A stretch of DNA of 58,526 nucleotides from Prevotella sp. (GTDB lineage Bacteria > Bacteroidota > Bacteroidia > Bacteroidales > Bacteroidaceae), in NCBI GenBank assembly GCA_016901395.1, contig JAEAMQ010000103.1:1-58526 (forward strand), read 5' to 3'. Each line of letters begins with the position of its first letter. Within the stretch, counting starts at the first letter, position 1. Both the position numbers and the translations under genes were made by a program. The notes under the pieces are model-generated. The model ran no database searches. It had not been told where the DNA came from and worked only from the letters and a program-made list of their open reading frames with translations. Of the stretch, positions 8,465 to 17,532 are shown piece by piece.

Positions 8465-9787
8465 CTATTTCAAGAGCTGCCGGCTTAGGTTCTTCACCGG
8501 ATACCACACGGCAAGCCATCCCACGATGATCACCGTGATAAAGATAAACAGCACATCGATATAATGTACGCTGACAGGATAGGCGTTGACCACGAAATTG
8601 CCATCGGCAACGCCCATCCTCACGAGTCCGTATTGCTGCTGAAGCCAGCAGAGCAGAAGTCCCAAAACGATGCCAAAGACTGCGCCCATGACGCTGATCA
8701 TGCGACCTTCCAAGAGGAAGATGTTGGTGATTTGGCTGTTGGTGGCACCGAGATTGCGCAGGGTGACCACGTCTTTCTTCTTGTCGATGATGAGCATGGA
8801 TAGCGACCCCACGATGTTGAAGCAGGCCACGATGAGGATAAACGTGAGGAAAATGTAGGCCATGAATTTTTCGATCTGCATGATCTTGAATGTGTCGGCC
8901 TGCTGTTCGAAGCGATCTTCCACCTTGAACTTATCGCCGGCGATGGCCCGCATCTCCTTTTTCACGGCATCGATATCCGAGCCGGGCTTGAGCCGCAGCT
9001 CGAGAGCAGACACCATGCCGGGCTGCCCGAAGAGATTTTGAGCAAAGCCAAGGCTGGTGAGCATGTAGTTTTTGTCGTATTTGGCTTGGTTCACGGCAAA
9101 GACAACGCCCGATGAAATGAGTGAGTCGACCACAAAACCGTCTTCCGGTGCCGACATATCCAACTGTCCCTCGCGTTGGGGAGCATAGACCCTGAGATAG
9201 TTTTTCCACTGAGTTCCGGTGCCGAGCGATTCGGCTAAACGTATGCCCGGCGTACCGTAGAACAGGTTGGCGGTGTGCAGGGCAAACTCCCCTTCGCCAT
9301 AAAGAATGTCGCTGATATGGGTGAGCTCGCTGAAATTGTCGTCCACACCCTTGATGGTCACTACGGCCTGTTTGCCATTGTAGACCGCAAGGGCAATGTC
9401 TTGCATGGTCTCGGTGGCTACTTCCACTTGGGGAATCTGCCTGATTTTGGTCAGCACGGGGTCGTCGGCAGCAACCGTCTTGCCTTTGACAGGCATCACT
9501 TTGAGCTGCGGATCGAAGTTGGTAAAGAAGCTCGCCACGAGGTCGTGGAACCCATTGAACACCGAAAGCACGATGACCAAGGCCATCGTGGCTACGGCAA
9601 CGCCAATGACTGAAATCAGCGAGATAACATTAATCGCATGGGTTTTCTTCTTGGAAAAGAGGTAACGGCGGGCTATAAAAAACTCCACCCGCTTGCCTCC
9701 CCATCGGGATTCATGAGTGGTCGACTTGTCCGTTGTTACCTCTTTGATAGGGTTTTCCATCTGGTTTGCCTCCATTTTTAGTCTCAT
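8465..9787 (-). CDS. LolC/LolE-type ABC transporter permease
   Basis: Inner-membrane permease of the FtsX/MacB fold, likely part of the LolCDE-like complex that releases lipoproteins for transport to the outer membrane. It has four transmembrane helices in the expected 1+3 pattern: one near 50-75 (ISLISVIGVAVATMALVIVL), a large periplasmic domain, then three in the last 130 residues (IFLTFILIVACFNIVGSLSM, VMGAVFGIVLGLLLCW, VLFIFITVIIVGWLAVW). The conserved DKKKDVVTLRNLGAT loop before TM3 contacts the ATPase in the family. The N-terminus carries about 35 extra hydrophilic residues before VEFFIARRYL; starts at 9775 or 9760 are also possible. No LolD ATPase is adjacent. It lies downstream of rbfA and is likely co-transcribed. 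Confidence 0.87.
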   Translation of the reverse strand: MRLKMEANQMENPIKEVTTDKSTTHESRWGGKRVEFFIARRYLFSKKKTHAINVISLISVIGVAVATMALVIVLSVFNGFHDLVASFFTNFDPQLKVMPVKGKTVAADDPVLTKIRQIPQVEVATETMQDIALAVYNGKQAVVTIKGVDDNFSELTHISDILYGEGEFALHTANLFYGTPGIRLAESLGTGTQWKNYLRVYAPQREGQLDMSAPEDGFVVDSLISSGVVFAVNQAKYDKNYMLTSLGFAQNLFGQPGMVSALELRLKPGSDIDAVKKEMRAIAGDKFKVEDRFEQQADTFKIMQIEKFMAYIFLTFILIVACFNIVGSLSMLIIDKKKDVVTLRNLGATNSQITNIFLLEGRMISVMGAVFGIVLGLLLCWLQQQYGLVRMGVADGNFVVNAYPVSVHYIDVLFIFITVIIVGWLAVWYPVKNLSRQLLK

Positions 9788-9929
9788 CCAATTCTTTCTC
9801 TCCTTTCATTCTGTCAACACAACCAAGCCATTGGCATTTCCAATGACAGGCCTCTCCTCCTCGTCTCCCTTCCTTTCTATTCTCTCATTCCTCCCTCTCC
9901 TTTGCCGGCGGGCGCTCTCCGGCATTTCC

Positions 9930-9965
9930 GTCCTCCTCCCCTGTGGGGAAGGGACGGGGTGGAGC
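9930..9965. repeat. GC-rich palindrome between rbfA and the permease
   Basis: CCTCCCCTGTGGGGAAGGG forms a CCCC/GGGG hairpin, followed by GGGTGGAGCC. The same GTGGAGCC ending occurs in the palindrome at 31357-31405. The rest of the 178-base gap is pyrimidine-rich and featureless. Confidence 0.5.
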
Positions 9966-10301
9966 CTATTTTTTCAACAGCTCGTCAATCCTGTCTATAT
10001 AGTCCAGACTGTCGTCCTTGAAGAACCGAAGCTCCGGAATGATGCGCAGTTGGTTGCGTACCCGCTTGCCCAATTCATACCGAATCGTCTTCTCGTTCTC
10101 GGTGATATTGGCCAGCAACTCCTCGCTTTTCTCCGACGGGAAGATGCTCAGGTAGGCCGAACAGATGCTGAGATCGGGACTGATTTTTACACGAGTGACG
10201 CTCACTAACACACCATTCATCTGGCGAGTCTGGCTCTGGAAGATTTCGGCCAGCTCCTTCTGGAGCAACCGTGATATTTTGTTTTGTCTTGTTTCTTGCA
10301 T
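9966..10301 (-). CDS. rbfA: Ribosome-binding factor A
   Basis: A 111-residue cytosolic factor that binds the immature 30S subunit near the 5' end of 16S rRNA and aids late maturation and cold adaptation. The start MQETRQNKISRLLQKELAEIFQ and the KH-like core (VLVSVTRVKISPDLSICSAYLSIF; RYELGKRVRNQLRIIPELRFFKDDSLDYIDRI) are typical, and the length fits. It is downstream of murI in the same direction (36-base gap), inside the envelope block. Confidence 0.95.
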   Translation of the reverse strand: MQETRQNKISRLLQKELAEIFQSQTRQMNGVLVSVTRVKISPDLSICSAYLSIFPSEKSEELLANITENEKTIRYELGKRVRNQLRIIPELRFFKDDSLDYIDRIDELLKK

Positions 10302-10337
10302 AATCCTTCTAATTATTAATGACTGATTCCTGATACA

Positions 10338-11195
10338 TTATGCTCCATTTAACGACAGTTCCACGTGCTCTACGTTGACGTTCTCATGGAGAAAGACCGA
10401 CGCACACTCCTTGAAGCGGTCAGGATTTTCTGTCGTAAAGTATTTCACGGAGCCTTTCTTGGTGAGCCGACTCTCCAGATCGGTGTGGCGGTTCAGGTAA
10501 TCCTTGAGGCTGTCGGCCACATATTCGCCCTGAGAAACAATGCGAATGCCTGGCGATATATACTTCAATATCTTTGGCATGAGGAGCGGGAAATGGGTGC
10601 ATCCGAGGATAATCGTGTCGATGTCGGGGTCTTGTTGCATGAGCTGGTCGATGCGCTTCTTCACGAAATAGTCTGCCCCGGGGGAGTCGGCCTCATTGTA
10701 TTCCACCAACGGCACCCAGAAAGGACAGGCCTGTCCTGTAATCTTGATGTCGGGCCAGAGCTTCGCTGTCTCCAGGTCGTAGCTGTGACTCTTTACCGTT
10801 CCCTCGGTGGCGAGCAGGCCTACATGGTTGTTTCGGGTGAGTTTGCCGATGATTTCGGCCGTGGGTCGGATAATACCCAGCACCCGACGGTTAGGGTCCC
10901 ACTGCGGCAAATCGTTCTGCTGGATAGACCGCAGGGCCTTGGCCGAGGCCGTGTTGCACCCGAGGATGACGAGTTGGCAACCCATTGCAAACAGTTTTTC
11001 CACCGCCTGACGGGTGAATTCATACACCACGTCGAACGAACGGGGACCGTATGGGGCACGGGCGTTGTCGCCAAGATACAGATAATCGTACTGGGGCAAG
11101 AGCTGACGGATGCCGTGGAGGATGGTCAATCCACCGTAACCGGAGTCGAAAACGCCAATGGCTCCCTGTGTCTGCTGCTGTAATTCCTGGCTCAT
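10338..11195 (-). CDS. murI: Glutamate racemase
   Basis: Cytosolic cofactor-independent racemase supplying D-glutamate for peptidoglycan. The 285-residue protein shows GVFDSGYGGLTIL with the general Asp near 17, the first catalytic cysteine Cys80 in VILGCNTASA, and the second, Cys199, in IILGCTHFPLL. It follows the third ompH gene by 16 bases and is probably in the same transcript as the bamA cluster, linking cell-wall and outer-membrane assembly. Confidence 0.96.
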   Translation of the reverse strand: MSQELQQQTQGAIGVFDSGYGGLTILHGIRQLLPQYDYLYLGDNARAPYGPRSFDVVYEFTRQAVEKLFAMGCQLVILGCNTASAKALRSIQQNDLPQWDPNRRVLGIIRPTAEIIGKLTRNNHVGLLATEGTVKSHSYDLETAKLWPDIKITGQACPFWVPLVEYNEADSPGADYFVKKRIDQLMQQDPDIDTIILGCTHFPLLMPKILKYISPGIRIVSQGEYVADSLKDYLNRHTDLESRLTKKGSVKYFTTENPDRFKECASVFLHENVNVEHVELSLNGA

Positions 11196-11211
11196 CGCTA
11201 TACAAAGGGGG

Positions 11212-11766
11212 TTATTTCAGGGCATCGGCAATGTGTGAGAGGATGTCCTCACCAAAGGCAGCGTCTATGTAGGGCACCGCATTGTCGTCGGTGTTGAGGA
11301 TGAAAGCCAGCGCTCTCTCGCGGCCCACCTTGTGGACAGCCAGTGCAAGACGCTCCTTGAGAGGCTTGAAAGTGTCGTCCTCGGCCTGCTTCAGGAGTCG
11401 CTGAGCCTCCTGCTTGAAAGCCATATTCTTCTGCATCATGTCCTGCAACTCAGCCTGACGCTTTTGCAAAATAGATGGCGCAAAGTCTTTCTGCCCCTCC
11501 AAAAACTCCTCATACTTCTTGTTGAACTCACTTTCCACGCGCTTCATCTCATTGTCATACTTGGTGCGTAAGTCGTCAAGATTGTGGCGAGCGATAGCAT
11601 AGTCGGGCATAGCCTGCAGCGCAGCCTGATAGCTGAAGTAGCCGAAACGGAGCGATGGGGCCTTCACGGCATGCAAAGGCAATGTGTCGGGGAGGGCCGT
11701 CGTCACCTGAGCCTGTGAGGATAAGGATGTGGCCGACAACAAAAGAATGAGGAAGAGATGCTTCAT
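11212..11766 (-). CDS. OmpH/Skp-family periplasmic chaperone, paralogue 3
   Basis: A 184-residue secreted protein with signal peptide MKHLFLILLLSATSLSSQAQ. The Skp core follows: RFGYFSYQAALQAMPDY (the strand and first turn), a long charged helical hairpin (about 70-145, for example MKRVESEFNKKYEEFLEGQ and AELQDMMQKNMAFKQEAQRL), then the closing strand with FILNTDD. Skp trimers hold unfolded outer-membrane proteins in the periplasm. It is the most divergent of three tandem paralogues, with a 20-residue insertion between the signal peptide and the core. Confidence 0.87.
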   Translation of the reverse strand: MKHLFLILLLSATSLSSQAQVTTALPDTLPLHAVKAPSLRFGYFSYQAALQAMPDYAIARHNLDDLRTKYDNEMKRVESEFNKKYEEFLEGQKDFAPSILQKRQAELQDMMQKNMAFKQEAQRLLKQAEDDTFKPLKERLALAVHKVGRERALAFILNTDDNAVPYIDAAFGEDILSHIADALK

Positions 11767-11912
11767 AGGAGTGACTTTCTTGAGAAATTAATACCTTATA
11801 ATGATAAGAAGTTAAGCAGACAGAATGGTCAGGACATTCTCAACACGTGGTGCCGCGAATGCAATCCTGTACCCTTCGGTCTTCTTAACTTCCGTAAGTT
11901 CGCTAAGAACGA

Positions 11913-12407
11913 TTATTTGATTTTGCCGATTTCGGCCTGAACCTTAGATGTTACGTCCTCTACATTGGTACCAGTGTAAACAGCAACACCCTCTTCGAAG
12001 ATGTAAGTATAGCCTCCGGTCTTGCCCACATTCTCAATAGCGGTGCGCACTTTGGCCACAACGGGCTGCATCTTCTCCTGCTGAGCTTTCTGCAAAGCCT
12101 GCTGGTTGTCCTGGTAAGTCTGCTGAATCTTCTGATAGAGCTGCTGGAGTTCCTGCTCCTTCTGCTGCTGGGCGGTAGCGTTCATGGTGCTCTTGCCCTT
12201 GTCGTATGCATCGCTCTGACGCTGCAACTCATCCTGCATGCTCTTCAGATCGTTCTCATACTGCTTGGCAGTGGCTTCGAGTTCACCGTTGATTTTAGAG
12301 ATTTCGGGTAAAGACTGCATGATGGTCTGGGTATTTACCTTGCCGAATTTCTGGGCAAAAGTGGCAATAGGAGCCATCAGCATCAACATCAAAAATAGTT
12401 TTTTCAT
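11913..12407 (-). CDS. OmpH/Skp-family periplasmic chaperone, paralogue 2
   Basis: A 164-residue secreted protein with signal peptide MKKLFLMLMLMAPIATFAQ, the Skp start KFGKVNTQTIMQSLPE, and a glutamine-rich coiled-coil hairpin (about 40-115, with QQQKEQELQQLYQKIQQ). It ends with the conserved YTYIFEEGVAVYTG segment. It is the middle of three tandem paralogues downstream of bamA. It holds client outer-membrane proteins for delivery to the Bam machine (family knowledge). Confidence 0.9.
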   Translation of the reverse strand: MKKLFLMLMLMAPIATFAQKFGKVNTQTIMQSLPEISKINGELEATAKQYENDLKSMQDELQRQSDAYDKGKSTMNATAQQQKEQELQQLYQKIQQTYQDNQQALQKAQQEKMQPVVAKVRTAIENVGKTGGYTYIFEEGVAVYTGTNVEDVTSKVQAEIGKIK

Positions 12408-12488
12408 TTCAGTTTTATTGTTTTGATTATTGTTTATTTATTATGATAATGTCTTGCTTCACAAGGCTTGGAGCCTTGGGGCGAGCGG

Positions 12489-13037
12489 TTATTTGCTGTA
12501 ACCCAACTTCTCCAGCACCTCATTGGAGATGTCAATCTTGGGAGAACCGAAGATGATAGCGGTGTCAGAAGCGCGGTCGAGCACCAGACTGTAGCCACGA
12601 AGATCGGATATTTCCTTTACGGCATTGTAGATTTCCTCCTGTATGGGAGTCATCAGGCTCTCGCGTTTCTTGAAGAGTTCGCCCTCCGGACCGAAGTATT
12701 TCTTCTTCAGTTCGGATGCTTCCTTCTCCTTTTGCATGATTTGTTCCTGCTTGGTCTTCTTCTGTTCCTGGGAGAGGAACACCACTTCGTTCTGATAATT
12801 CTTATACATCGTGCTGGCCTCCGTGTTGAGAGCCTCCACCTCTGCCTGCCATTTCTTGGAGATTTGGTTCAGCTGTTCGTTGGCGCGCTCATAGGCGGGG
12901 ATGTTCTTCAACACATATTCCATATCGACAAGCGCAAACTTCTGTGCCTTCGTTGTCATCGGAGCAAAGCTCATCAGACAGAAGACCATCAGGAGTTTCA
13001 CCACGCCTGCAGCTTTCAAATGATTCATCTTACTCAT
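12489..13037 (-). CDS. OmpH/Skp-family periplasmic chaperone, paralogue 1
   Basis: A 182-residue secreted protein: signal peptide ending TTKAQ, then KFALVDMEYVLKNIPAYERANEQL, the best match to the Skp N-terminal strand. A long helical arm (about 60-140, QEQKKTKQEQIMQKEKEASE) and the closing strand GYSLVLDRASDTAIIFG follow. It is directly downstream of bamA (89-base gap), the usual position. Alternative starts at the second Met (MNHLKAAG) are possible. Confidence 0.9.
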   Translation of the reverse strand: MSKMNHLKAAGVVKLLMVFCLMSFAPMTTKAQKFALVDMEYVLKNIPAYERANEQLNQISKKWQAEVEALNTEASTMYKNYQNEVVFLSQEQKKTKQEQIMQKEKEASELKKKYFGPEGELFKKRESLMTPIQEEIYNAVKEISDLRGYSLVLDRASDTAIIFGSPKIDISNEVLEKLGYSK

Positions 13038-13126
13038 AATCGTCCTTTCTTTTTAATATTTATCCGACCATTAAGACGCAGTTGTACGCGCTTTGGTTAC
13101 AGGGTTAAACATTTTTATGTTTTGGC

Positions 13127-15751
13127 TTAGAACTCCTGTCCGAGCACGAAATGGAACTGATTGCCACCCTTTGTACCAAACACTTTGTCGAAACCATAGG
13201 CCCAGTCAATACCCATCAAGCCCACCATCGGGAGGAAGATACGCACGCCGACACCAGCCGAACGCTTCATATCAAACGGGTTGAAACTCTTGGTTTCGGT
13301 CCAGGCATTACCTCCTTCGAGGAAGGTGAGGCCGTAGATAGTCGTATTGCCAAGCATCAACGGGTAGCGAAGCTCCAGCGTGAAGCGGTCGTAGGCATAG
13401 CCCTCATAGCCGTAAGGCGTCAGCGAACCATTCTCATAACCACGGAGTCCGATGGTCTCCTCGGCGTAACTCGTGGAGTATCCGCTCATACCGTCACCAC
13501 CCATGTAGTAGGTTTCAAACGGACTCTTCTTGTATTTATTGTAGCTTCCGAGCAATCCCATCTCCACACGCGTCATCAGCACGAAGCACTTCTGTGCACT
13601 GCTGAGCGCTGTAAAGGTGCGGGCCTTGAACTTCCACTTGTGGTATTCGATCCATCTGTACTTCTCCTGCTGCTCCCGCACGTAGGTCGGTGAGTTGGAG
13701 TTGGTAGCCAGATTCTTGTAATCCTTGCCGTCCCATGCCGACCAAGGCGGTGTCACCGCTACGCTGGCCGAGAACTCCGAGCCACGACGGGGGAAGAGTT
13801 GGTTGTCGGTCGATGAGCGGTCGATGGAGATGCTGAGGTTCAAGTTGTTGGAGTTACCGGTCGTCAGCAGGAAGTATCTCCAGTTTTTCAACATATAACG
13901 GGTGTAAGACAACTGAAGCGACAATGTGAAATAGTCATCGGGCCAGCGCAGGCGCTTACCCCAACCAATATTGGCTCCGATCAACTTCACGTATTTGTCA
14001 GGGTCATAATAGTTCTCATAGTTGGAGTAATTGTAGGCGTAACTGCTTGATCCGAGCAAGTAACTGTAGTAGCTATTCTGCCAAGCTGAGTTGTAATAGT
14101 TGCTCGACACGTCGGTCTGCTTGGAGTAGAACACGCCAAAGGAGAACTGGATGGGTCGCTTTCCACCAAACCACGAGGTGGAGTAGCTGGCGTTGTAGCT
14201 CTGATAATAGGTACCGTTGGTCTGCACACCGAGCGACAGTTTCTCACCGTCGCCGATAGGCATGATGCCTCGATGCTCCTTGTTCTTGTTAAAGAGGTTG
14301 GCCATCGAGAAGTTGTTGAGCGTGAGACCCACACGCCCGATGACACCCGTCTGACCCCAACCGAGCGAGAATTCCACCTGGTCGTTGGACTTCTGCTCCA
14401 GGTTATAGTTCACATCCACGGTTCCTGTCTCGCCGTTGGGCTTGATATCGGGCACCACTTTCTCGGGGTCGAAGTGTCCCATAGATGCCAGCTCACGCAC
14501 CGAACGCATGATGGCCTCCTTGGAGAAGAGGTCGCCCGGCTTTGTGCGAAGCTCGCGACGCACCACGTTTTCATACAGACGGTCGTTGCCGTTGATGCGC
14601 ACATGGCTCAGATGGGCCTGCGGACCTTCCTGCACACGCATCTCCAAGTCGATGGAGTCGCCCACGATGTTCACCTCAGTGGGCTGGATGCCAGAGAACA
14701 CATATCCATTGTTATAATAGAGGTTGCCCACAGCATCCTCGTCCTCGGTGAGGCGTTTGTCCATCAGTTTCTGGTTGTAGACATCGCCATCGTGCATGCC
14801 GAGCAGATTAGACAGGTAGTCGGAAGTGTAAACCGTGTTGCCCACCCAATGAATATTCCGGATATAGTATTTCTGTCCCTCGTCCACTTTCACATAGACA
14901 TTGACATGCTTCGGGTCGTTGTTCCACACGCTATCCTCCAGTATGGTGGCATCGCGATAACCCAGTTCGTTGTATTTGGCAATGAGTTTCTCCTTGTCTT
15001 CCTTCCAACGCTCGGGTGTAAACTTCTTGGCTTTGAGGAAGGTGGAGAGCTTTCCGGCCTCATGGGTCTTCGAGAAGGCTCCCTTCTTGAAGAGTCCTCC
15101 CTTGATTTTAGAGTTTGTAAGGAACTTGTTTCCCTCGATGATGATGTCGCGCACCTTCATCTTTTCCTTCTTATCAATGATCACATCGAGTATCACCTGG
15201 TTCTTGGCGGTCACGTCATCACGCTGCCGGATGTCGATGTCGGCATTCTTAAAGCCCTTGTCATCAAAGTATTTCTTGGCCAGAATCTTCGCACGGTCTA
15301 TCATGTTGGGGGTGATCTGTCCACCCTTGATCATACCGAGCTTCTGCTCCATATCATCGCGTTCGCTCTTTTTCAGACCCACATAATTGATCTCAGAGAC
15401 CCGAGGCCTCGGTTTCAAAGCAATGTTCAGGTAAATCTTATTGCCCACCAACGAGTCGGCCGATATACGGACATCCGAGAAAAGTCCGTGCTTCCAATAG
15501 CGCTTCACAGCATCCGTGATCTCTGTTCCGGGCAGTGAGATATGCTGTCCGACCGACAATCCCGATATACTGGTGAGCATATAGTCTTCGTATCCGACCA
15601 TACCCGAAACCTTCATACCACCGATAACAACGTCGCGTGGTGTCCCAGCGTAAGTAATGTCGGGATGAATGATCCTATCCTGAGCCTCTGCGCCAATACA
15701 ACAAGCTGTTGCTATGAAAGCTGCTAATACCTTGTTCTTGTTATGATACAT
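13127..15751 (-). CDS. bamA: Outer-membrane protein assembly factor BamA
   Basis: The 874-residue Omp85 protein inserts beta-barrel proteins into the outer membrane. It has a signal peptide (MYHNKNKVLAAFIATACCIGAEAQ), then five POTRA-like periplasmic domains to about residue 450 (for example VRDIIIEGNKFLTNSKIKGG, YYIRNIHWVGNTVYTSDYLS and HLSHVRINGNDRLYENVVRREL). A 16-strand barrel with the lid-lock GLRGYENGSLTP and a final strand ending HFVLGQEF follows; the C-terminal Phe is the Bam recognition signal. It is slightly longer than E. coli BamA, with Tyr/Ser-rich loops near 560-600. It sits between uppS and three skp genes, the conserved Bacteroidales order. Confidence 0.96.
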   Translation of the reverse strand: MYHNKNKVLAAFIATACCIGAEAQDRIIHPDITYAGTPRDVVIGGMKVSGMVGYEDYMLTSISGLSVGQHISLPGTEITDAVKRYWKHGLFSDVRISADSLVGNKIYLNIALKPRPRVSEINYVGLKKSERDDMEQKLGMIKGGQITPNMIDRAKILAKKYFDDKGFKNADIDIRQRDDVTAKNQVILDVIIDKKEKMKVRDIIIEGNKFLTNSKIKGGLFKKGAFSKTHEAGKLSTFLKAKKFTPERWKEDKEKLIAKYNELGYRDATILEDSVWNNDPKHVNVYVKVDEGQKYYIRNIHWVGNTVYTSDYLSNLLGMHDGDVYNQKLMDKRLTEDEDAVGNLYYNNGYVFSGIQPTEVNIVGDSIDLEMRVQEGPQAHLSHVRINGNDRLYENVVRRELRTKPGDLFSKEAIMRSVRELASMGHFDPEKVVPDIKPNGETGTVDVNYNLEQKSNDQVEFSLGWGQTGVIGRVGLTLNNFSMANLFNKNKEHRGIMPIGDGEKLSLGVQTNGTYYQSYNASYSTSWFGGKRPIQFSFGVFYSKQTDVSSNYYNSAWQNSYYSYLLGSSSYAYNYSNYENYYDPDKYVKLIGANIGWGKRLRWPDDYFTLSLQLSYTRYMLKNWRYFLLTTGNSNNLNLSISIDRSSTDNQLFPRRGSEFSASVAVTPPWSAWDGKDYKNLATNSNSPTYVREQQEKYRWIEYHKWKFKARTFTALSSAQKCFVLMTRVEMGLLGSYNKYKKSPFETYYMGGDGMSGYSTSYAEETIGLRGYENGSLTPYGYEGYAYDRFTLELRYPLMLGNTTIYGLTFLEGGNAWTETKSFNPFDMKRSAGVGVRIFLPMVGLMGIDWAYGFDKVFGTKGGNQFHFVLGQEF

Positions 15752-15752
15752 C

Positions 15753-15794
15753 TTTTAACTTTGAACTTTAAACGTTGAACTTTGAACTTTGCGG
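15753..15794 (-). repeat. Heptamer array just upstream of bamA
   Basis: Six 7-base words TTTTAAC, TTTGAAC, TTTAAAC, GTTGAAC, TTTGAAC, TTTGCGG (plus-strand reading) begin 1 base before the bamA start codon, so they form its leader. Confidence 0.7.
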
Positions 15795-15883
15795 CTGTTG
15801 CCGTGGGTCCAAGAGTCTGAGTCGCCGTTGTTATTCCTTATTTATAATACGCCTTTCCTCCCTGAATATTCATGGAGAAAATC

Positions 15884-15946
15884 CGTCATTTTTCATTCCA
15901 AATGCTTCATTCGCCATTCCGCGCTCGTCATTCGTCACTCCTGACA
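15884..15946. repeat. Heptamer array containing the uppS stop codon
   Basis: Nine 7-base words on the plus strand, such as CGTCATT, TTTCATT, CTTCATT, CGCCATT, CGTCATT and CGTCACT. The uppS stop (TGA, plus-strand TCA at 15935-15937) is inside the array. Confidence 0.6.
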
Positions 15947-16672
15947 CCCTTCCACCTGTGCCTCCGTCTTGCCAAACCTGCGCTGGCGGCTCTGGTAGTC
16001 GGCAATGGCTTCGTGAAGATTTTCCTCTGTGAAGTCAGGCCAATAGGTATCACAGAAATAGAGTTCTGAATAAGCTATCTGCCAGAGCAGGTAGTTAGAG
16101 ATGCGCAACTCACCTCCCGTGCGGATGAGCAAATCGGGATCGGGCATGAAGTTGGTGGTCATATGCCTGCTCAGTGTCTCCTCGGAGATATCATCGACGG
16201 CGAGTGTTCCGGCCTTCACCTCAGCGGCAATATCCCTTGCTGCCTTGGCAATCTCCCATCGGGAGCTGTAGCTCAGGGCCACCACCATGGTCATCGCGGA
16301 ATTGTTTGCCGTGTGGTCCATTGTCTCCTGGAGTTTGTTCTGCACCACCTTTGGCAGTCGTCCCATCTCCCCGATGACCTGAAATCGCACGTTGTTCTTC
16401 ATGAATATCTCGTCTTCGAGCGAAGAGAGCACCAGTCCCATCAGTGCTGCAATCTCGGTCTCCGGCCGATTCCAGTTCTCTGTAGAGAAGGTGTAGAGCG
16501 TAAGGTATTTCACCCCAAGGCGCGTACACTCAGAGGTGATGCGTCTCACGGTGTCCACTCCGGCCTGATGACCGTAGCTTCGCTCCTTGCCCTGTCGGGC
16601 CGCCCATCGACCATTACCGTCCATGATAATGGCGATGTGGTGTGGGACATTATTCTTGTCGAGTTCTACCAT
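15935..16672 (-). CDS. uppS: Isoprenyl (undecaprenyl) diphosphate synthase
   Basis: Cytosolic cis-prenyltransferase condensing isopentenyl diphosphate with farnesyl diphosphate to make the C55 carrier for peptidoglycan and O-antigen. The 245-residue product has [12 protein letters not shown] with the catalytic Asp, [28 protein letters not shown], and [27 protein letters not shown], all diagnostic. I chose the ATG at 16672 because an AAAGGAA motif lies just upstream; an earlier in-frame ATG at 16705 would translate part of the heptamer array. The stop also lies in a heptamer array, so both gene ends touch repeats. Upstream of bamA, same strand. Confidence 0.94.
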   Translation of the reverse strand: MVELDKNNVPHHIAIIMDGNGRWAARQGKERSYGHQAGVDTVRRITSECTRLGVKYLTLYTFSTENWNRPETEIAALMGLVLSSLEDEIFMKNNVRFQVIGEMGRLPKVVQNKLQETMDHTANNSAMTMVVALSYSSRWEIAKAARDIAAEVKAGTLAVDDISEETLSRHMTTNFMPDPDLLIRTGGELRISNYLLWQIAYSELYFCDTYWPDFTEENLHEAIADYQSRQRRFGKTEAQVEGCQE

Positions 16673-16682
16673 ATCTTGTTCC

Positions 16683-16745
16683 TTTGAACATTGAACTTTG
16701 ATCATTGAACTTTGAACTTGGACCTTTGAACATTGGACATTAGAG
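16683..16745. repeat. Heptamer array in the uppS leader
   Basis: Nine 7-base words: TTTGAAC, ATTGAAC, TTTGATC, ATTGAAC, TTTGAAC, TTGGACC, TTTGAAC, ATTGGAC, ATTAGAG (plus strand). They begin 10 bases from the uppS start. Confidence 0.8.
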
Positions 16746-16773
16746 TTACCATGCTTTCCGGTCTTCGCCCATC

Positions 16774-16863
16774 ATCATTCTTCACTTTTCATTCGTCACT
16801 CTCCCCCATTCCTCACTCCAAATTCCACACTCCACACTCGTCATTCCACACTCGTCATTCCTT
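16774..16863. repeat. Heptamer array containing the stop codon of the DUF6089 gene
   Basis: Words ATCATTC, TTCACTT, TTCATTC, GTCACTC, then ATTCCAC, ACTCCAC, ACTCGTC, ATTCCAC, ACTCGTC (plus strand). The TGA of the DUF6089 gene (plus-strand 16855-16857) is inside the final words. Confidence 0.7.
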
Positions 16864-17532
16864 GTTGCATGTCGAGCATTTCGCCATGAAGCTGTAGGTG
16901 AGGGTGAGCTGCAGGGCTGAGTAGCAATCGGTATTCTTAAACAGTCCGCTACTCTTCACGTAGTAAGGGTCCTTGACCCCGTCGAGGAAGTCGGACTGTG
17001 CGAAATGGATGGCCCACTCGAGGCCGAGGTTCAGACGGTCGCCCATCTTGTATTTCACACCGACACCCAGTGGCATGTTCACCGCAAAGCGGCCTTTGTC
17101 GGGCGTGCTGACGTATGTGCCGCCGAGTCCGGCAAAGACAAACGGCGTGAGACGCTTGGCACCACGGTAGTCGCGACCGGTGCCATAGGGCCAGAAATTG
17201 TATTCATAGGTCACACACACATCATAGAGAGCGTTCTTAAACGTGTAAGGTGTCTCGGCATAGTCTGGATAATACGTCTCCACGTCGGCCGACGATCCTT
17301 TCATCGTGCCGTAGCTCACGTTCATCCTCAGTGCCATATAGGGATTGAACACATAGCGTGCCAAGGCTGTCGCCATGGGCTGCAGGTCGCGCGTGAGCTT
17401 TCCGTTGAAATCGCCCAGATATCCGTTCAAGCCGGTTCCCACACCGATTTCCATGCGATATTCTGGATCGTCCTGAGCGCGAAGCTGGGCGAACGACCCA
17501 ATCATCATCATGAAAATCAGCAGTTGTCTCAT
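16855..17532 (-). CDS. DUF6089-family outer-membrane beta-barrel protein
   Basis: A 225-residue secreted protein: signal MRQLLIFMMMIGSFAQLRAQ, then MEIGVGTGLNGYLGDFNG and repeated amphipathic strands (YMALRMNVSYGTMKG, PFVFAGLGGTYVS, LPLGVGVKYKMGDRLNLGLEWAI in approximate order) consistent with a small eight-strand barrel. It ends with an unusual CSTCNK tail. The family sits upstream of uppS-bamA in many Bacteroidales and its role is unknown. The ATG abuts the stop codon of the DUF6242 gene with no gap, implying translational coupling. Confidence 0.87.
   Translation of the reverse strand: MRQLLIFMMMIGSFAQLRAQDDPEYRMEIGVGTGLNGYLGDFNGKLTRDLQPMATALARYVFNPYMALRMNVSYGTMKGSSADVETYYPDYAETPYTFKNALYDVCVTYEYNFWPYGTGRDYRGAKRLTPFVFAGLGGTYVSTPDKGRFAVNMPLGVGVKYKMGDRLNLGLEWAIHFAQSDFLDGVKDPYYVKSSGLFKNTDCYSALQLTLTYSFMAKCSTCNKE

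Noticed and set aside
14273..15538. 421-codon open frame on the plus strand
   Set aside because: Antisense to bamA; third-position GC bias of the real gene explains it, and the sequence has no family-like features.
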